Shown in pieces: positions 1-12,805 of a stretch of 64,000 nt of DNA. Source of the DNA: Oikopleura dioica. Lineage: Eukaryota; Chordata; Appendicularia; Copelata; Oikopleuridae. Numbering within the stretch: the first letter of the stretch is position 1; every line of letters begins with the position of its first letter. The stretch covers positions 5,890,001-5,954,000 of the forward strand of contig OU015569.1 in assembly GCA_907165135.1 (NCBI GenBank). Reading direction: 5' to 3'. Below the pieces are notes generated by a model. That model had not been told where the DNA came from, ran no database searches, and saw only the letters and a program-made list of their open reading frames with translations. Position numbers and translations under genes: made by a program.

Positions 1-929
1 TTCCGAGAAGTGCGTTCTTTGAGCCTTTCCGTTGAAAGAGAAAAACTTTCCATCGAATGTCCTGAAATGAACTCCCGACCAGAAATAACATGTAAAATCC
101 ATTGCAGCTTATTCTTGGTTAACGATCAATCTTTAACAAATTTTATGCATGTTAAACCAATAGCTTCGTCTTTTTCAATAGAGCCAGCTAAATTCGCATT
201 ATCGTCGGTCGTATCGATTGCTGTCAAGCACGGAAAACAAGTTGAGCTATTCAGGGAAATCCAGGAGTACTCATCACCCTTTGAACAGCACTCGTCAAAA
301 GCTATTTGCCCTTCGCTGCTGCCAGCACAAGTTGACGAGGCGACGCATTCACCTGGAAATAAGAATCAATCATAATTTGAAAGTAAAGAAAAGCTAGACA
401 TCTCAAAAACTGACCTAGTGTCGTTGGGGTTCGACAGCTTGCGCCGCTCCACCCTTCGCAGCATTCAGAAACAAGCTCGCGGAGAACGACGTTCTGTTTC
501 ACTTCTGGGCGATAAATGAAACACTCGGCTAAGGCGCCTTCTCGCTTGAAATAGTCCTGTACACCTCTTTCACCTCCATGCTCACTCTGCATACGCGTTT
601 CATCGTATAGCCAGTCGTCGTGAACGGAGCGATACAATTCCAAGCAAGGAACTAGACACTTTGTTAGAAAATGACTTGACTTTCACTTTTTATCGCAAGT
701 TTATTCTTAAAACATCGACGTAACAAGTTCCCGCGTTTCTTTTTCAAAATACGTGTGTATCGGGTTCTAATTAACTCCGTCTTCGTAGAAACAATTTTTT
801 ATTACCAGAATCTTCGAGCCTTGGGCTCACAACAACTTCATAATTTCGCTCTTGCTCTACTTCACACCAGTTGCCGGTCTGAGAGATCAGAGCCGATACC
901 AAAGAAGCAAAAAGTATCAACTCTAACAT
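1..929 (-). CDS. SCO-spondin-like protein, N-terminal part (EMI, properdin/TB-like, VWD); partial
   Basis: Four exons on the minus strand (831-929, 415-658, 158-352, 1-107) join in phase with GT-AG introns of 172, 62 and 50 nt; the gene runs off the left edge. The start at 929 gives a signal peptide (MLELILFASLVSALISQ), then an EMI-type cysteine module beginning GNWCE and ending ECCEGWSGASC. A second Cys-rich block with a CC pair (FDECCSKGDEYSW) resembles the N-terminal TB-like module of properdin. The last exon opens a von Willebrand D domain (CYFWSGVHFRTFDGKFF). The order signal, EMI, VWD is that of SCO-spondin, a giant secreted matrix glycoprotein, but other EMI/VWD proteins are possible because the diagnostic downstream repeats lie outside the window. 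The exon frames and domains are seen; the family name is inferred. Confidence 0.75.
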
Positions 930-2070
930 TGGAATCTATCGACTGAGCAAGTCTTCTCAGCTCTCGTCGACTGCGTAATCTGCGGAAAGAGCGCCCTAAA
1001 GTCACGCAAAGAATTAATCAGCTGAATGTCCGACAGGGAAATTTGGATATCACTGGGGGACTTCGCAAACTCGGTCGACATTTAAGCAAATATAAGACGA
1101 TTAATTGTAAAATCGAATATTCCTCTTGATTCTTTTTTCTTGCATTGTTATGATGAAACCAAAATGGCGCATTGATGAAATGTTTTTGCGGCTTATTATG
1201 CAAAGGTTGAGAAACTTATTCAAAATAATAATAATACATATTTTAACTAAGCCAAATTACTTTCTCCTGAAACCGCCAGAAAAGAAGTCTTCCTTGATTC
1301 CAAATGCGATTGACTTATGTGTTATCCTTTTAAATATCATTCTAAGATGAGACAAGCTTCGCAATTATAAATAAATCTTTTGGTCAGTTAGAATACTCCT
1401 TGTGAGTTCGCCGACCACTAGATAACTGTCAATCTTTTCCAACCTTTTGCTGTGGCGGCGGCCAACTATTGTCAACTCAATTCTGATGTTTTGCGATGCG
1501 CTGTGTCAAAATACTAAACTTCAACCCCTGCAATTAACAATCATCTTCGGGTTTTTTCTGATGGGAGGATAGCAAATCCTTTTTATTGCAATTGAATTGT
1601 GTATTTACAGATTGATGAGTTTTTCGAACCGTTTTGCTTTTACGCTGAGAGATTGAATGCAGAAGAAATTATCGGTTGAAATTTGAATATACAAAGTTGG
1701 GTAGTGTAGGGTCGATTGGTTCATTTTCTCCCGGTGTATTTCTTCGTGTTGGAAAAGTGGTCTTCAAGTTGTAGCACCTCCAGAAAGCTGCCCTAGGAAA
1801 GAGTTAAAGCAGAAAAAACTTACCGAGGGCGTTTGCTTGTTGCATCACTCTGTTGTGTATAAATTTTCTTTGTACAAAGTAGCAGCGACTTCAGAACATC
1901 AATTTTACCTAAGAAGAATTCATAAGTACTGGTGCGTGCTATCCCTTATTAATTCCCAGTAAGAATTTCGTTTATTTGTCTCTTTCCGTCTCTAAGAGCT
2001 AATTATGAGCTGGAACGTTGGGAGATAAGAATCTTCTACTTTTGATGAAAATGAGATGTGAATGGGAAAT
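930..2070. other. Intergenic, no gene seen
   Basis: AT-rich sequence between the start of the SCO-spondin-like gene and the end of the next minus-strand gene. Only short open frames without domain character were found. It probably holds the promoter of the SCO-spondin-like gene, but I see no clear TATA box. Confidence 0.5.
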
Positions 2071-3539
2071 TTAGTGAAAGATTAACTTTGATCGATGGAC
2101 GTACCAATCACGATGCCTTGTCGAAGGTCGATCGTCTGTCATAAAGCTGCCGGAGGCAGTGGTGGTACCCGTGACTCCAGCAGACTGAGTGAAGCTCAGT
2201 GCTGGCGGAGGTGGCAGATTGCGCGCTTGAATGCGGGCAATGTGATCTGCGTCCTGGAACTTGGGCTCAGATACATATAAAATAGTCAGACGCGCATTCT
2301 TTCATCGATTACTTATGAATCTATTTGAAATTATCATATCGTTATATTACGGTATTTGACTCGTCTAGAGAATGTGTATTTGAACCCGGGCCTTTTCTGC
2401 ATTAGGAAGGGTTCGGTATGGTTGGTAGCCAGCTGGTGGCTCCGATGTTGCTGATTGCTCACGGGATACCCAGGCTGCTCGATCAGCTTCTAAAAAGTAG
2501 AATGAAGAGTTGCAAATAACTTAGAAAACCAACCTTTCTGCTTCTTCGTGCGCTTCTGATTTCGCTTTCTGACTTTGAAGATAATAATTACTATCACCAC
2601 GATAAAAAGAAAGAATCCTGCCCCTCCACAGGCTAAGGCAATCATTTCTTTCGTCGACAGAGTAGAAAAGAATGTTAAGACTCCATCATTATTCCCCGGA
2701 GGAGATGTCGCAGAGCCGCCAAGATCTTCTGGCGTTAAGACTCCTAGAATTGCGTTAGTTGCGTAGTTGATATCTTCAAGACGTTTGGTCAGATGCACTT
2801 ACCGAGCGAAGCTTGATTTGGTTTCTTCCAGTCGCCAACGCCGCGGCTAAGGGGAATCTGGACGACTTCTCCAGCTTCATACGCCATGTAATCGGGATAA
2901 GCGGGAGGGTTGAAGGGTTCGAACTGTTCTGCGTGCATTTGTTGATTATAATGTTGCTGCATGGCGTTTTGCTTTGAAAACGTTAAATGGAAGGCTTTCA
3001 GAATTTCTTTTACCTGTTGAAGATTTTGAGGCATAATTGGATAGTGCATGACTGGAGCAGGAGGAGGTGTCGCCGGCGCGTTACGAAGACGGTTTTGCTC
3101 TTCCACCAGTCGGGGATCCATTTTCTGATGGTCCTCGTTGTTTCGGCTAGATTCACAAGATTCAGATACAGTAAAAAGCGGTGGAATTTAAGTTTAGCGT
3201 TTCTTTAACAGCTAGACGCATATTTACACGTTCACTAAAGCGCGATCAATAACCGTTTATCATATTTACCTATCATTTGGGTCATTCCTCCAGGCCTCGT
3301 TTGAGTTTGCGCCTCCCGCAGATTTCAGTTTCGCTTTGGTCTTTGCTTTTCCTACTGCGGCCCCTACTTTTGCTGCGGCTGCCAATTTGCTTTGGTCGAT
3401 TGTCATTCTCCCCTGGCTGTCGGCAGAAATGAACTTTTTGTACTTGGCCACATTTGTTTGTCCGGTTATGGTCCCCACGGGCTTCGCTTTGGCTGATGAT
3501 TTTGCTGTCTTTCCTGGCGCCTTTTTCTTCTTCGGCCCA
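2071..3539 (-). CDS. Single-pass membrane protein, unrecognised
   Basis: Six exons join in phase: 3270-3539, 3014-3146, 2803-2971, 2534-2743, 2386-2489 and 2071-2298 (stop at 2071-2073), with GT-AG introns of about 42-124 nt. The encoded chain starts with a Lys/Ala-rich segment (KTKAKLKSAGG), then a Pro-rich stretch (PATPPPAPV), a Gln-rich stretch, one strong transmembrane helix (starting MIALACGGAGFFLF) followed directly by a polybasic stop-transfer stretch (KVRKRNQKRTKKQK), and a Pro/Thr/Ser-rich tail ending RSKLIFH. No signal peptide was found. The 5' end is unsettled: the first exon is open up to its acceptor at 3540-3541 with no in-frame Met before residue ~50, so a small upstream exon is missing. 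I do not recognise the family. Confidence 0.6.
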
Positions 3540-6500
3540 CTAAAATATTCACGTTAATCAGAAAGTTATTGCTTTTCACATGAGAACTGAATGCTGAAAC
3601 TGCGATTTGCAAAAGCTAGGATTTGTGATGCGAGTCTAGGAACAACGCTTGAGCTGGCTTATGTCTCTCACTTCCCCTCTTTTTGCGCCGTTCAATTTCA
3701 CACCACAAATCACATTTTGAGCTTCAAATTAAATCCCAACAACGCTCAATACGAAAGCGCCAAATCCATACTTCTACGTAAGAAGCTAATCCAAGGTGAG
3801 GAATAAGCAGCTCTAAATCAGGGCCTAGTCACATCACATGCCAGAAAAGGGGATGCAGCTCACGATAAAAAGAAAATTCCAAGGCTGAAGTTCAACGCCC
3901 TCCTCAAAATAGCAGTCGCCGTCTTATCAAGCAAATCAATTTGTTATATTAAAAATTTCCAAGGTCTAAAAAGTGACCCGTCAAAATTTCGTTTTAATAA
4001 TAGCCATCTTTATCACTTGAAATTGTGATCAGGAACGGACGTGTTTTATGCAAGAAAAAGTGCATTTGTCAGGGCGATGTTCTAAATAAGTCGAATAAGA
4101 GAATGAGACTTTCTTTAAGTGCTCATGTATCCGGTCTGCGATAGTTAAGAAGGATCAATCTTATCCCTGCTTTCTGCTTTTTACTCGCACGCGCTATTGA
4201 ATACAACCTCTTTATCTTAATACAAATCGCTCTCCTTTCAAGAACAATTAGACAAGCTAAAAAATATTTCAGTGAAAAATAGCTCCGACGGCTTTTTGAA
4301 TCAAGAGTCTCGCGCGCTAAAACATTTTGTTTGTTAGAAAAAAGCTTGCTGATAAGGGTAGCGTCTTAGAAGAGAAGTTACAATTCAAATTTAATGAAGG
4401 CTGCGATTTTAGTAATTTTCGACGAATTCTTGGATTTATGTCGTTTGTATCACATAAAATGGAAATGAGTTTCGCCCGGGGCTGGACTGCTCACTTGCAC
4501 GTCCGAGCCCGATGCAGCGCGCTACGTGGAAAGGTCGTCATTGGTCCAAGACACTATGGAACTCTTGGTACTACTATCCCACACGGAGCAGTAAATAACC
4601 ATACACTTAACCCAAAAACCCAAGCGATAGCTTCTAGACAATGGAAAAATATTAGCTAATCGGTAAATTACTTATTGCCAATAAGTTATTGGAAGTACTT
4701 AGAATCTCGAAATGCGCTACTTTGGCGAGTGTGTTTTTGACCAAATAGTTCTTTGGTAAGATCATGGGCTGCTTTGTTTTTGATAATTATGCGGATTTGA
4801 TATTAAAGGTTAATCAACGAGTGTCTCCCTCTAAGTCCGCTTGACGAGATAAACACAGTCGCCTGAGATATTTCTCACTCTATCTCTTTATTTTCTTTTA
4901 CGTTGTGAAACTGAAGCTGTGAGAGGGCTTAATGTTGAGCTAAGGTGCGATCGAAAGTTGCGAAAGTTCACCCGTGATAAGAACGTCGTCTTTCACGTGT
5001 ACCTAGGCTAGATATACGTTATATCGTTTTGGGGAGCAGTGATAAGAGCTAGAGAGGAGTTACCCGCGCATTCTAGCAAATTTCTCTTAAATGGCTTCTT
5101 TCTTGAAGGGCCAGAACATCTTAATGTTTATCTTAAATTCGTTCGTTTCGCATGTTCCGCTAATTTAAGCTTCTTCGCTTAAAATAAGGGCTGCACGTTT
5201 AATTTTCAAGCATCTTGCTCTGGCGGGCTTGTTTCAGAAAGAATTAATTTCGGATTAATATTTTCGAGTTCTGACATGTCACTTCGTAACGCACAGCTTA
5301 CACGTAGTATTATGATGTTGCTTCTTCCGCAACGAAGAACGTTCTGCAACATGCGCTTTTTGCCCAGAGAAGGCAACGTGCTAATTTATTGTCCATTTAG
5401 CCTTCTCGTTTACCGCTCATGGAAAAAATGAGCACCTCCCAATTGCTGGAATCTCATAACACGCAAATTTTCTGAAGATCTTTGACGATCTTTGACTCTT
5501 TTTCGGTAATCGAAAATCAAAAATTGGGAGAGGAGTCGTGGAGATGATTTTGTCAAGCCAAAATTTCAAAATTTCGCTGAGATCAGCAAGTGACAGGTAG
5601 TGCCATTTTGTGGCTATACTGTTGGCATTTAAGGCCGAAATTTGGATCCACGCGAAAAAGTCTGAAGTGGAGCTAAGCTCTAAATTTAGTTGTAGCTGGA
5701 CAGTTATTTTAGCCTGGCGCGGGTCTTCCTTATTCGATCCCACCTCCTAATAATAATTAAATCGTACTAAGCGGCGACGCACGTTGAGAAAGAACGTCTA
5801 ATCAAAGAACACTATTATGAATAATTGCTCCATTCTAGCTAGTTTTGCTCATTTTGTTATGTTAGAAAGAGAGTTAAACTGCCCTAAGCCGACTTATACG
5901 GGTACTTGTGGCCGTTTTGGCGGAACAACTCAATTCCGACACTTTGTTCAGCCTAAAACGTCCGATGGAATTGACCAGTCTTCATTTCTTACTGATTCAC
6001 CAAATCTTAGTTCAATAAAATTCGTTTGGTCGATGGAGATTCAATTCATTATAAATTGAGCATTTATGACTTATTTGTAAAATCATCAACGCTTTCTTGA
6101 GGTTATATTTTCGAAGCAGCATTAATGTGATCTGATATTGCGCTGCTAGTTTAAGTTCATGACTAATTTATGATTTAGAAAATCTTGGAAATGGATGCAT
6201 TGCGTAATAACCGCTCAAATTCGACAGGCAAGTTCGACAGTCCCCTGCTCACTGAAGTGCTATGCTTGCCATTTGGTTGGTTTGATTGCGTTTCGATGCG
6301 AAATGCAACAGCCAAATTTGAGAGATCTTACCCATGAGCGGCGAAAGACCGAATCTTTCCAGTTTTTCGCATTACACGCGGATCTGGTTCTCTTCCTTGT
6401 TTTCCGCTTTTGCTTCTTTTTCTTTGGAGTTGTTGAGCCTCTCTCTCTTATTTTTTCGACCCCTCTTCTGGGGCAGTTCTCTGTCAATTCGACTGACCCA

Positions 6501-9500
6501 TCTTGCTCTGGGTATAAATCTGTTCAGCTGTCCACTCTCTCGGTTGTTATCCAAAAACCAAAATACAAATATTTATACTTATGGGTTAATTTCGTTCGTG
6601 CAAAAAATTTCTTTCTCTTATTCAATAAAAAATCGTTCTTCTTTCCATTCTTTTGCCTATCGTGGCTCAGTAATCGAAGTCTCCACCAAAGGCACAAACT
6701 AGGTGTCGCGCGTGCGCGCACACCACCACCAATCTCACACAGAAATTCTAGCACTCGACTCCTACGCTTTGGTCTTATTGTCTTCTTCCGTTCACGGTAC
6801 TTTGGCCATCGAGCTGTGCATTTGGATACACATGTCAGTACACGATCAGTAGATACTGTTTGTAACATACACGATCAACGGAAACGATCATTAGACCTCA
6901 GTCAAGCTTATTGATCGTGAGCTCACTTTGTTATGGAAAACGAAATCGGCGAAGAAATTCTAGTTACTAAGCGAAAATTTCAGAACTATCAACCGTCTTT
7001 TCGAAGATCGAAAATGAAATCGAAAATAACTTACTTATGCGCACTAATAGTTAAATCAGCTTCGGGGATGTTCCTTGAAAGAGAAGCATTTTTACTCGAG
7101 CAATGAATGGCGCTGGGTTGGCCGTTAATTCTAGAGGGTACAATTTGCTTCTCGAGCAAACTGCGCCCGCCAGGTGCCAATTGCCGCCCGCTTCGGAGTC
7201 TATCCAGTCGCGCTCTACTCCACTCTAATCATTCCTACTCAAGATCTTTGCGCAATGCTCGCTGACAAGGGTGCTTCTTTAGCCAAACAGCAATCCCACT
7301 CTCTCCCACAGCGGCGACCACCCGATCCAGAAGGCGGACCTTTAGAATCCAGCTTGTGCTGAATCAAATATCATTTTTTTTACGCTTGAGTTAACGCCAT
7401 CACAGTGGCTTCTTGAATAAATGATCCCTTTGTTCTCTTTAGAAACGAATCCCGTGATAAAGGTCTTATAGCTATTTTTGATATTGTATTCTAAATTCGA
7501 AAAGGACTATATTTTTACTGAGTTCTTATTTGTTAAAGTTCCTCTTAAAATTAAAGACAAAAATTTGTACAGAAATGCAGTAAAAGAAGATCGAAAACTA
7601 GCTAGAATGTGTCAGTTATTGAGATGATCTTTCGTAGTTTCGGAATCGATGCAAGATACTAGAAAAGGGCTCGTCCAATCGAGAGTGCCCGCGACACTAT
7701 CAATAACGCACTAGTTTTTCGTAAAACCAACTCCCAAGGTTCCCCGAATCTGATTAGCGATCGTATTTTTTAGAGCGAGAACAATTTCCTGACAATAGAA
7801 TATTTATGGCGTTATCTATTCTTGTTTATTAACGTATGTCTAGTACTTGTTGGCCCGATTGGGATTAATGATTGATAACTTTTCGCGAGAGGCGTTATCT
7901 TCATCGAGTAAAGTGCAATATTCTGAGTTTTGGAGATCCAAGCCTCAATTGATGACGGTCATCAGATACTTTCAAGTTCAAAACGTGTTCTGAAGCGCTA
8001 ATATACTCCCGTAACCATATTGTAAAATTTCTTTCTACCCCACGACAAGTCATTTAAAATCCGTCCTAGAGAATTTCGAGGTTGTGTTGTGTGCTACTGG
8101 TATGCATGTGTGTAATAGAACGAACGGGTTCACAGATTTCTGCCAAGTCGCCAGAAAAATCGCGGTTGTGGGAAGCCACAGAGACTCAAGAAATTGCTTT
8201 CAAGTACCGACGGGGTGAAATGTAACCGCTTCAATCAGACGCCTTTTTGTCGACATTTTCGAGGCCCAAGGAGCTGACTTGTCTTTCTGCTGTAAGTTCA
8301 CACGCATTCACCTTTTCACAAATAAACTTTGAGCAAATTGACTTATCGTTTACTCCGATCTTCATAAAGTTTCAAAAAAAAAAATTCACAAAGCGACTTA
8401 GAAAAGTCAAGATTGAAGGACTTCTACGCTTAGATTAGAATCTCACAGTATTTCTAATATGGTGCGAGTAGGAGCCTAAAGACGTACCTTATTTTTCTTA
8501 ATGTTTCGTAAAGGTCACCACGACAGCCGCATTCACTCACTGCGTCGATAATTTTTGACCTCTGGCAGCGCATTTTTGCAAACGAACGCAAACTTTAATA
8601 AACACTCCCTGTTCAATCTATAAACCGCACTTTCTCGTGCGCTGAATTTTCTAGCGCAGAAGATCGAGAATGCAATATTTTCAATTTCTGACGTTTTAAG
8701 AGGCTTAAAACTTCATTTTTAATCAAACGTTGAGTCGAAATGGTAGCCCGTTGAGATGAACCGCGCTTTTTCAATTTATTAGATAACCAGATAAATTCTA
8801 GGGAAGAAAGTTCGAACCTAACTAATCAATTGATCATGTAAAGATTTTTCTTCAATTTGGGAATTCGAATAAAATCGTGACAAGAAGAGGGTTAAAGATC
8901 AACTCAAGTTTTTCATTTTGAGTGAGATAGTAAAAAAAGATGTTGAGAAAAATTAAAAATGAAAACTTGTGCCGGATGGGGCTCGAAGCAAAACCGCCTT
9001 CTGCCGATGCATTTTTAACGATTCTGAATATTGACAGCTTCCATTCCAGAGCTCTACTCAAAAAACAACTCTGTAGTTTTTTGGAGCCTCTCGAGAGTAG
9101 TAAGAAGATAGATGAGATATTGCGATTATCCACACAGTAATCCGCTGAAAATCTACTGGGCGTCAGCCACTGGCTGTAGAAAGGTATTTTCAGGGATGCA
9201 CTCGGCGAAAGCCAAAGAGTAGCGCGAATTTCCGGCGCTAAAAGGGAGGAACTCGAATCCGTTCAAATCAAATACGACGCGTTACACGAAAAATAGTTTC
9301 TCTTTTTAGACAAGCTTTTCCTAGCATTTTTGACATGCTGAAATATGGCTGTGGGATGTTAATCGTTCCTCGCCTGAATTTGAAATCGTATCAATCAAAG
9401 TCAAAGCGAATATAGAGAGTGAATCCTCTAGGGAAACCGCTTGTATCTTGTAGCTGAGATTTTCGCTCATGATTTTCGAGAGCGCGTTCCACTTATCGTT

Positions 9501-9875
9501 GCAAAGAGCAAAACGTAAGGATCGTCTTTTTGCGAATTAACTCAATCTCAGAGTTCATCTCCAATTATGCTAATTGCTGTTTATGCAATTTTCGCGAAAC
9601 GAAAAAGATTCTCACAATTAGCCAAATTCCAAAGTGAAAACTTTTAGAACATTCCAAGGAACTCTCCTGCTATCGCGGCTAAATTTAGACGTGGAGCTGA
9701 GCTTTTACGGTGGCATTTAATAATCGTGCGAATTCCAAAGCGTGTTGTAATAAAGAATGCTGTGAAAAAGTGTTTGCTCTGTTGGAGCCCATTCAGATAC
9801 CCTCGCGCACTTCTGAAGTAAACAATTCTGTCTTAGCATCTAAAACAGAGCAAAAAGAGATAGAATTTTCGGAAA
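3540..9875. other. Gene-poor 6.3-kb stretch
   Basis: No ORF here shows domain character or a consistent exon chain on either strand. Open frames at about 5417-5743 (-), 4327-4659 (+) and 6195-6914 (+) lack proper starts or are low-complexity. Around 6400-6800 a pyrimidine-rich tract contains a TATAAA at 6513-6518 on the plus strand, which could be a core promoter, but no gene could be built downstream of it. The stretch is long for an otherwise compact window and may contain degraded mobile DNA or long regulatory sequence. Confidence 0.45.
6513..6518 (+). promoter_or_regulatory. TATAAA motif in a pyrimidine-rich tract
   Basis: TATAAA lies just after a CT-rich tract (about 6400-6490) and about 150 nt before a short CG-rich alternating stretch (6706-6720). 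It may be a core promoter, but no downstream coding exon was recognised, so the assignment is weak. Confidence 0.2.
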
Positions 9876-10834
9876 ATGGCCGACTCGATTGAGGCTTGTT
9901 TCGATTTGAACGGGACGAACAACATAAGGATATTTTGGGCGTCTGCGCCCTCCAATAGAAAGGTCATTCTGAAAAACAGGGGCGCTACTTTTTTTAATTC
10001 CGATAAACGTGGACGCGAGAGCAAGACAGACTCGTAGAATTGTTTGAATTCGCGACAGAGGTTTAAGGCAAACGGAATTTGTTGCGGATTACTTCTTAAA
10101 ATCTGCGTTCTATCTTCGTTGAAATTTATCTAATCGGAATTTAAGATATCTAGCGAGCAAATGCGACTAAAACAGATAATCGGAGGCGAGCGCCTTGTTT
10201 GCGAATGGATAGGTACGTATTGGCACGCCATCGCTACAGTTTACGAGTACTTACTTCAAGATATAACGACAGACACTGCTCTATTGCATGAGATGAGACA
10301 AAAAAGCGCAATCGAAAAAGCGCTTCCGCCGCAAATTTTCCACGGCGACGAGTATTTGGGGGTAAGCGCATCTACTTATTGGATGCAAATTGCGATAAAT
10401 ATAATAATAAACACGATCCTGTTGGCTCTAATTGCATTTGGCGAAGAAAGATTTTTTAGAACGTGGAAGCATTAAACGAAGCGGTCGAGGATGGCAATCT
10501 CTGGGGCTTTCTCAGACTGGATAGACAACGGTAAGCCAAGTGAAATCAAGGAAGAGGGAGGAAGTCCTTACCATTCAGAGCGGTGAGATACAGAGAAATC
10601 GGCGGCGGAAAGTACGAAATCGTAGATCCGACAGCCGCGTTGGTCGACGCCTGCTTCGATAAGATGGCAGAAGAGGTTTCTCAAGCCGCTGTTCGAGGAG
10701 AAGAAAGCGAACCGATGCCAGCACCTCCCGTTAAACCAGCCGGTGGTGTCGCCATGCCTTGTATGGGCACTCAAAGCACTCTAAGACCATTGGATAAAAA
10801 TCTCCAAAAATCATATGACAGATGCACAAAATGA
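9876..10834 (+). CDS. SH3BGRL-family thioredoxin-fold protein
   Basis: Exons: 9876-9962, 10022-10060, about 10239-10361, 10460-10530 and 10579-10834. The chain matches the SH3BGRL small-protein family in order: strand 1 (NIRIFWASAPSNRK, compare IRVYIAS), helix (QDRLVELFEFATE), strand 2 (VYEYLLQDITTD), the hallmark LPPQIF, then NVEALNEAVEDGNLWGFL matching the YDAFFEARE..AVYAFLGL block. Like SH3BGRL it lacks a CXXC active site at the usual place, so a redox role is unlikely; family members are SH3/EVH1-binding adaptors of unclear function. The C-terminus adds about 55 residues rich in Glu, Pro and Gly. Intron 2 joins GAG to the VYEY exon only if the junction departs by one base from GT-AG; a GT-AG alternative would insert about 18 residues. 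Predicted length about 191 aa. Confidence 0.75.
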
Positions 10835-12249
10835 TTAACTTTGATTTTCAAACAATTGATGCCTCGGGTTGATCCCATTACTAATTACTCACCACCCGAA
10901 TTAAAACCCGAATGATTTTTATCCGTGATTGGAAAAAACAAAAGTTCCTCGCGCTCAGTCGTTTTCCTCAAAAATTCAGAGCAGTACAAGGCGCCCTACA
11001 GATGAGATTGAAAATGGCGAATCGCCCCTCGACCCTGCACTTTTATTTTATACAGTTTCCGACATGGGTGTAGAAATCTTCGCTGTTGTCTTATACTCTT
11101 TCTTTTCAAAGCCTGAAAACATCGTTACAAAGTATCAATACACACGAAATCCAAACAACTGGTCATTTGCAGCATTATCTCTGACAGGTCGATTGAGATC
11201 TTTTCTATTCTTATCTTAGAGCAATTGTCTCTGGATTTATAGATAATTTACGGCGAGGTTATGTTGTGTCTGTCATGATGTTAGTTAGCGCTCGTTAAAG
11301 AGCGGCTCATTTACGACGCTATCGCAAAATAGTCAGCTCATCGCTCAGCGTCGAATTCAGAGGATTTTCGAAAATTTAGATGCCCAAAAGAATCAGGCTA
11401 AGAGTAAACGACATCTCGGAGCAACAAAAAGATCTAAAAAGGTTACTTTAACTTTAATACTCATCAAACTGCGCTTTAAAAGGCCAAAGGATCATCCAGC
11501 TTCGTGGCTCGTTTTATAGCACGAGCCACTAGTCTTTCTGATATATTTATATTTGTTAGCCTTAAGTTCTCCCTTCTTTTTCCTTCTTAAAAGATACTGA
11601 ATTTTAAAGTCGACAAGCACTCCATATAGAAAAAACACCTTAGCTGGAACACACCAGCTCCGCAAAATCAATAGCACCAGGATATTCAATGAAAAGTCTA
11701 GAGAAGTTTTTGACTTGTACGAATCAGGGCAGCAAATATCGAGAAAGCGTCGCACTTGAACCCCGCCATCTAATTATGTCCCGAAGCAAGGTAAGAACTC
11801 TTCCTTGATTTCGAAGCGACTCGTTTTGTTGCGTTTGAATATGAAGGCTAATTTTGTGAGTGGAGACGTTGAATATGCGTGTTTGCGGGTATTCTCAATT
11901 TGTAATTAATCGTAGCTTAAATGCTCTGAAATGAAGATTTTACTGCTGGAGCCAATGATGCATTCCGAATGATGGATAGATGATTACATATGTAGATTCT
12001 GCTGGCTCGTGTAATTAGCGACGGGAAAGGTGTGCGGCTGGGGCGAGATTCCATTCCCTAGGCGTGCACGCCGGAGGGGCGCGATCCCGAAGAGAATTAA
12101 CCTCTTTTGCTAAAGATTACCGGAGCCTGAATCAGATTCCTACTTCTCGCCAAGATATATAAGTAAGCTGCTGCTGTTGCTACAAGGATTAAAAAATAAG
12201 CTCACTATGTTCATATATGTGACTTAAATTCGGGCACCATATCCTTAAT
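10835..12249. other. Intergenic, no gene supported
   Basis: Only short frames were found. A 32-codon two-exon ORF (11380-11441 plus 11483-11519) and a five-codon ATG exon with a good donor at about 11778 were seen but cannot be tied to a gene. Confidence 0.4.
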
Positions 12250-12805
12250 CATGCCACACAAGCTTCTTCACACAAGGGGCCCGGTGCGTGTGTGTTCCAT
12301 CGAGAGAAAGTAACGACCTCGCCAATCGGGACAATGCCAACCTGGCCTCAAGGTAGGAGAGTTAGTTTAGTTTGCCCTAGGGCTCGTGCTAGGTCCACCG
12401 CGGCCGCTCTATTATTTCCAAAAAATAGTCAAAAAACAACGGGAAAAGCCCTCTTGAGAAAGCTAAGCTTCACCGCGTCGCTGAAAATTTTGAAAAAAGT
12501 CGTACTCATAAGTGCGTGCCCAAGACGCATGCCACACAAGCTTCTTCACACAAGGGGCCCGGTGCGTGTGTGTTCCATCGAGAGAAAGTAACGACCTCGC
12601 CAATCGGGACAATGCCAACCTGGCCTCAAGGTAGGAGAGTTAGTTTAGTTTGCCCTAGGGCTCGTGCTAGGTCCACCGCGGCCGCTCTATTATTTCCAAA
12701 AAATAGTCAAAAAACAACGGGAAAAGCCCTCTTGAGAAAGCTAAGCTTCACCGCGTCGCTGAAAATTTTGAAAAAAGTCGTACTCATAAGTGCGTGCCCA
12801 AGACG
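12250..12805. repeat. Perfect 278-bp tandem duplication, two copies
   Basis: Copy 1 is 12250-12527 and copy 2 is 12528-12805. By direct reading the two copies are identical, including a NotI-type GCGGCCGC site and an AAGCTT near each copy start. The flanks differ (preceded by ATTAAT, followed by CGTGG). The unit contains no convincing exon; the long open frames across it are a by-product of its composition. Identity implies a very recent duplication or an assembly or tandem-array collapse. Confidence 0.95.

Noticed and set aside
6195-6914. 239-codon plus-strand frame
   Set aside because: Dominated by Phe/Ser/Leu from a CT-rich tract, no domain, and other frames are equally open.
11380-11519. 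Two-exon 32-codon ORF (MPKRIRLRVNDISEQQ)
   Set aside because: Too short and without any supporting context; the implied 41-nt intron could be chance.
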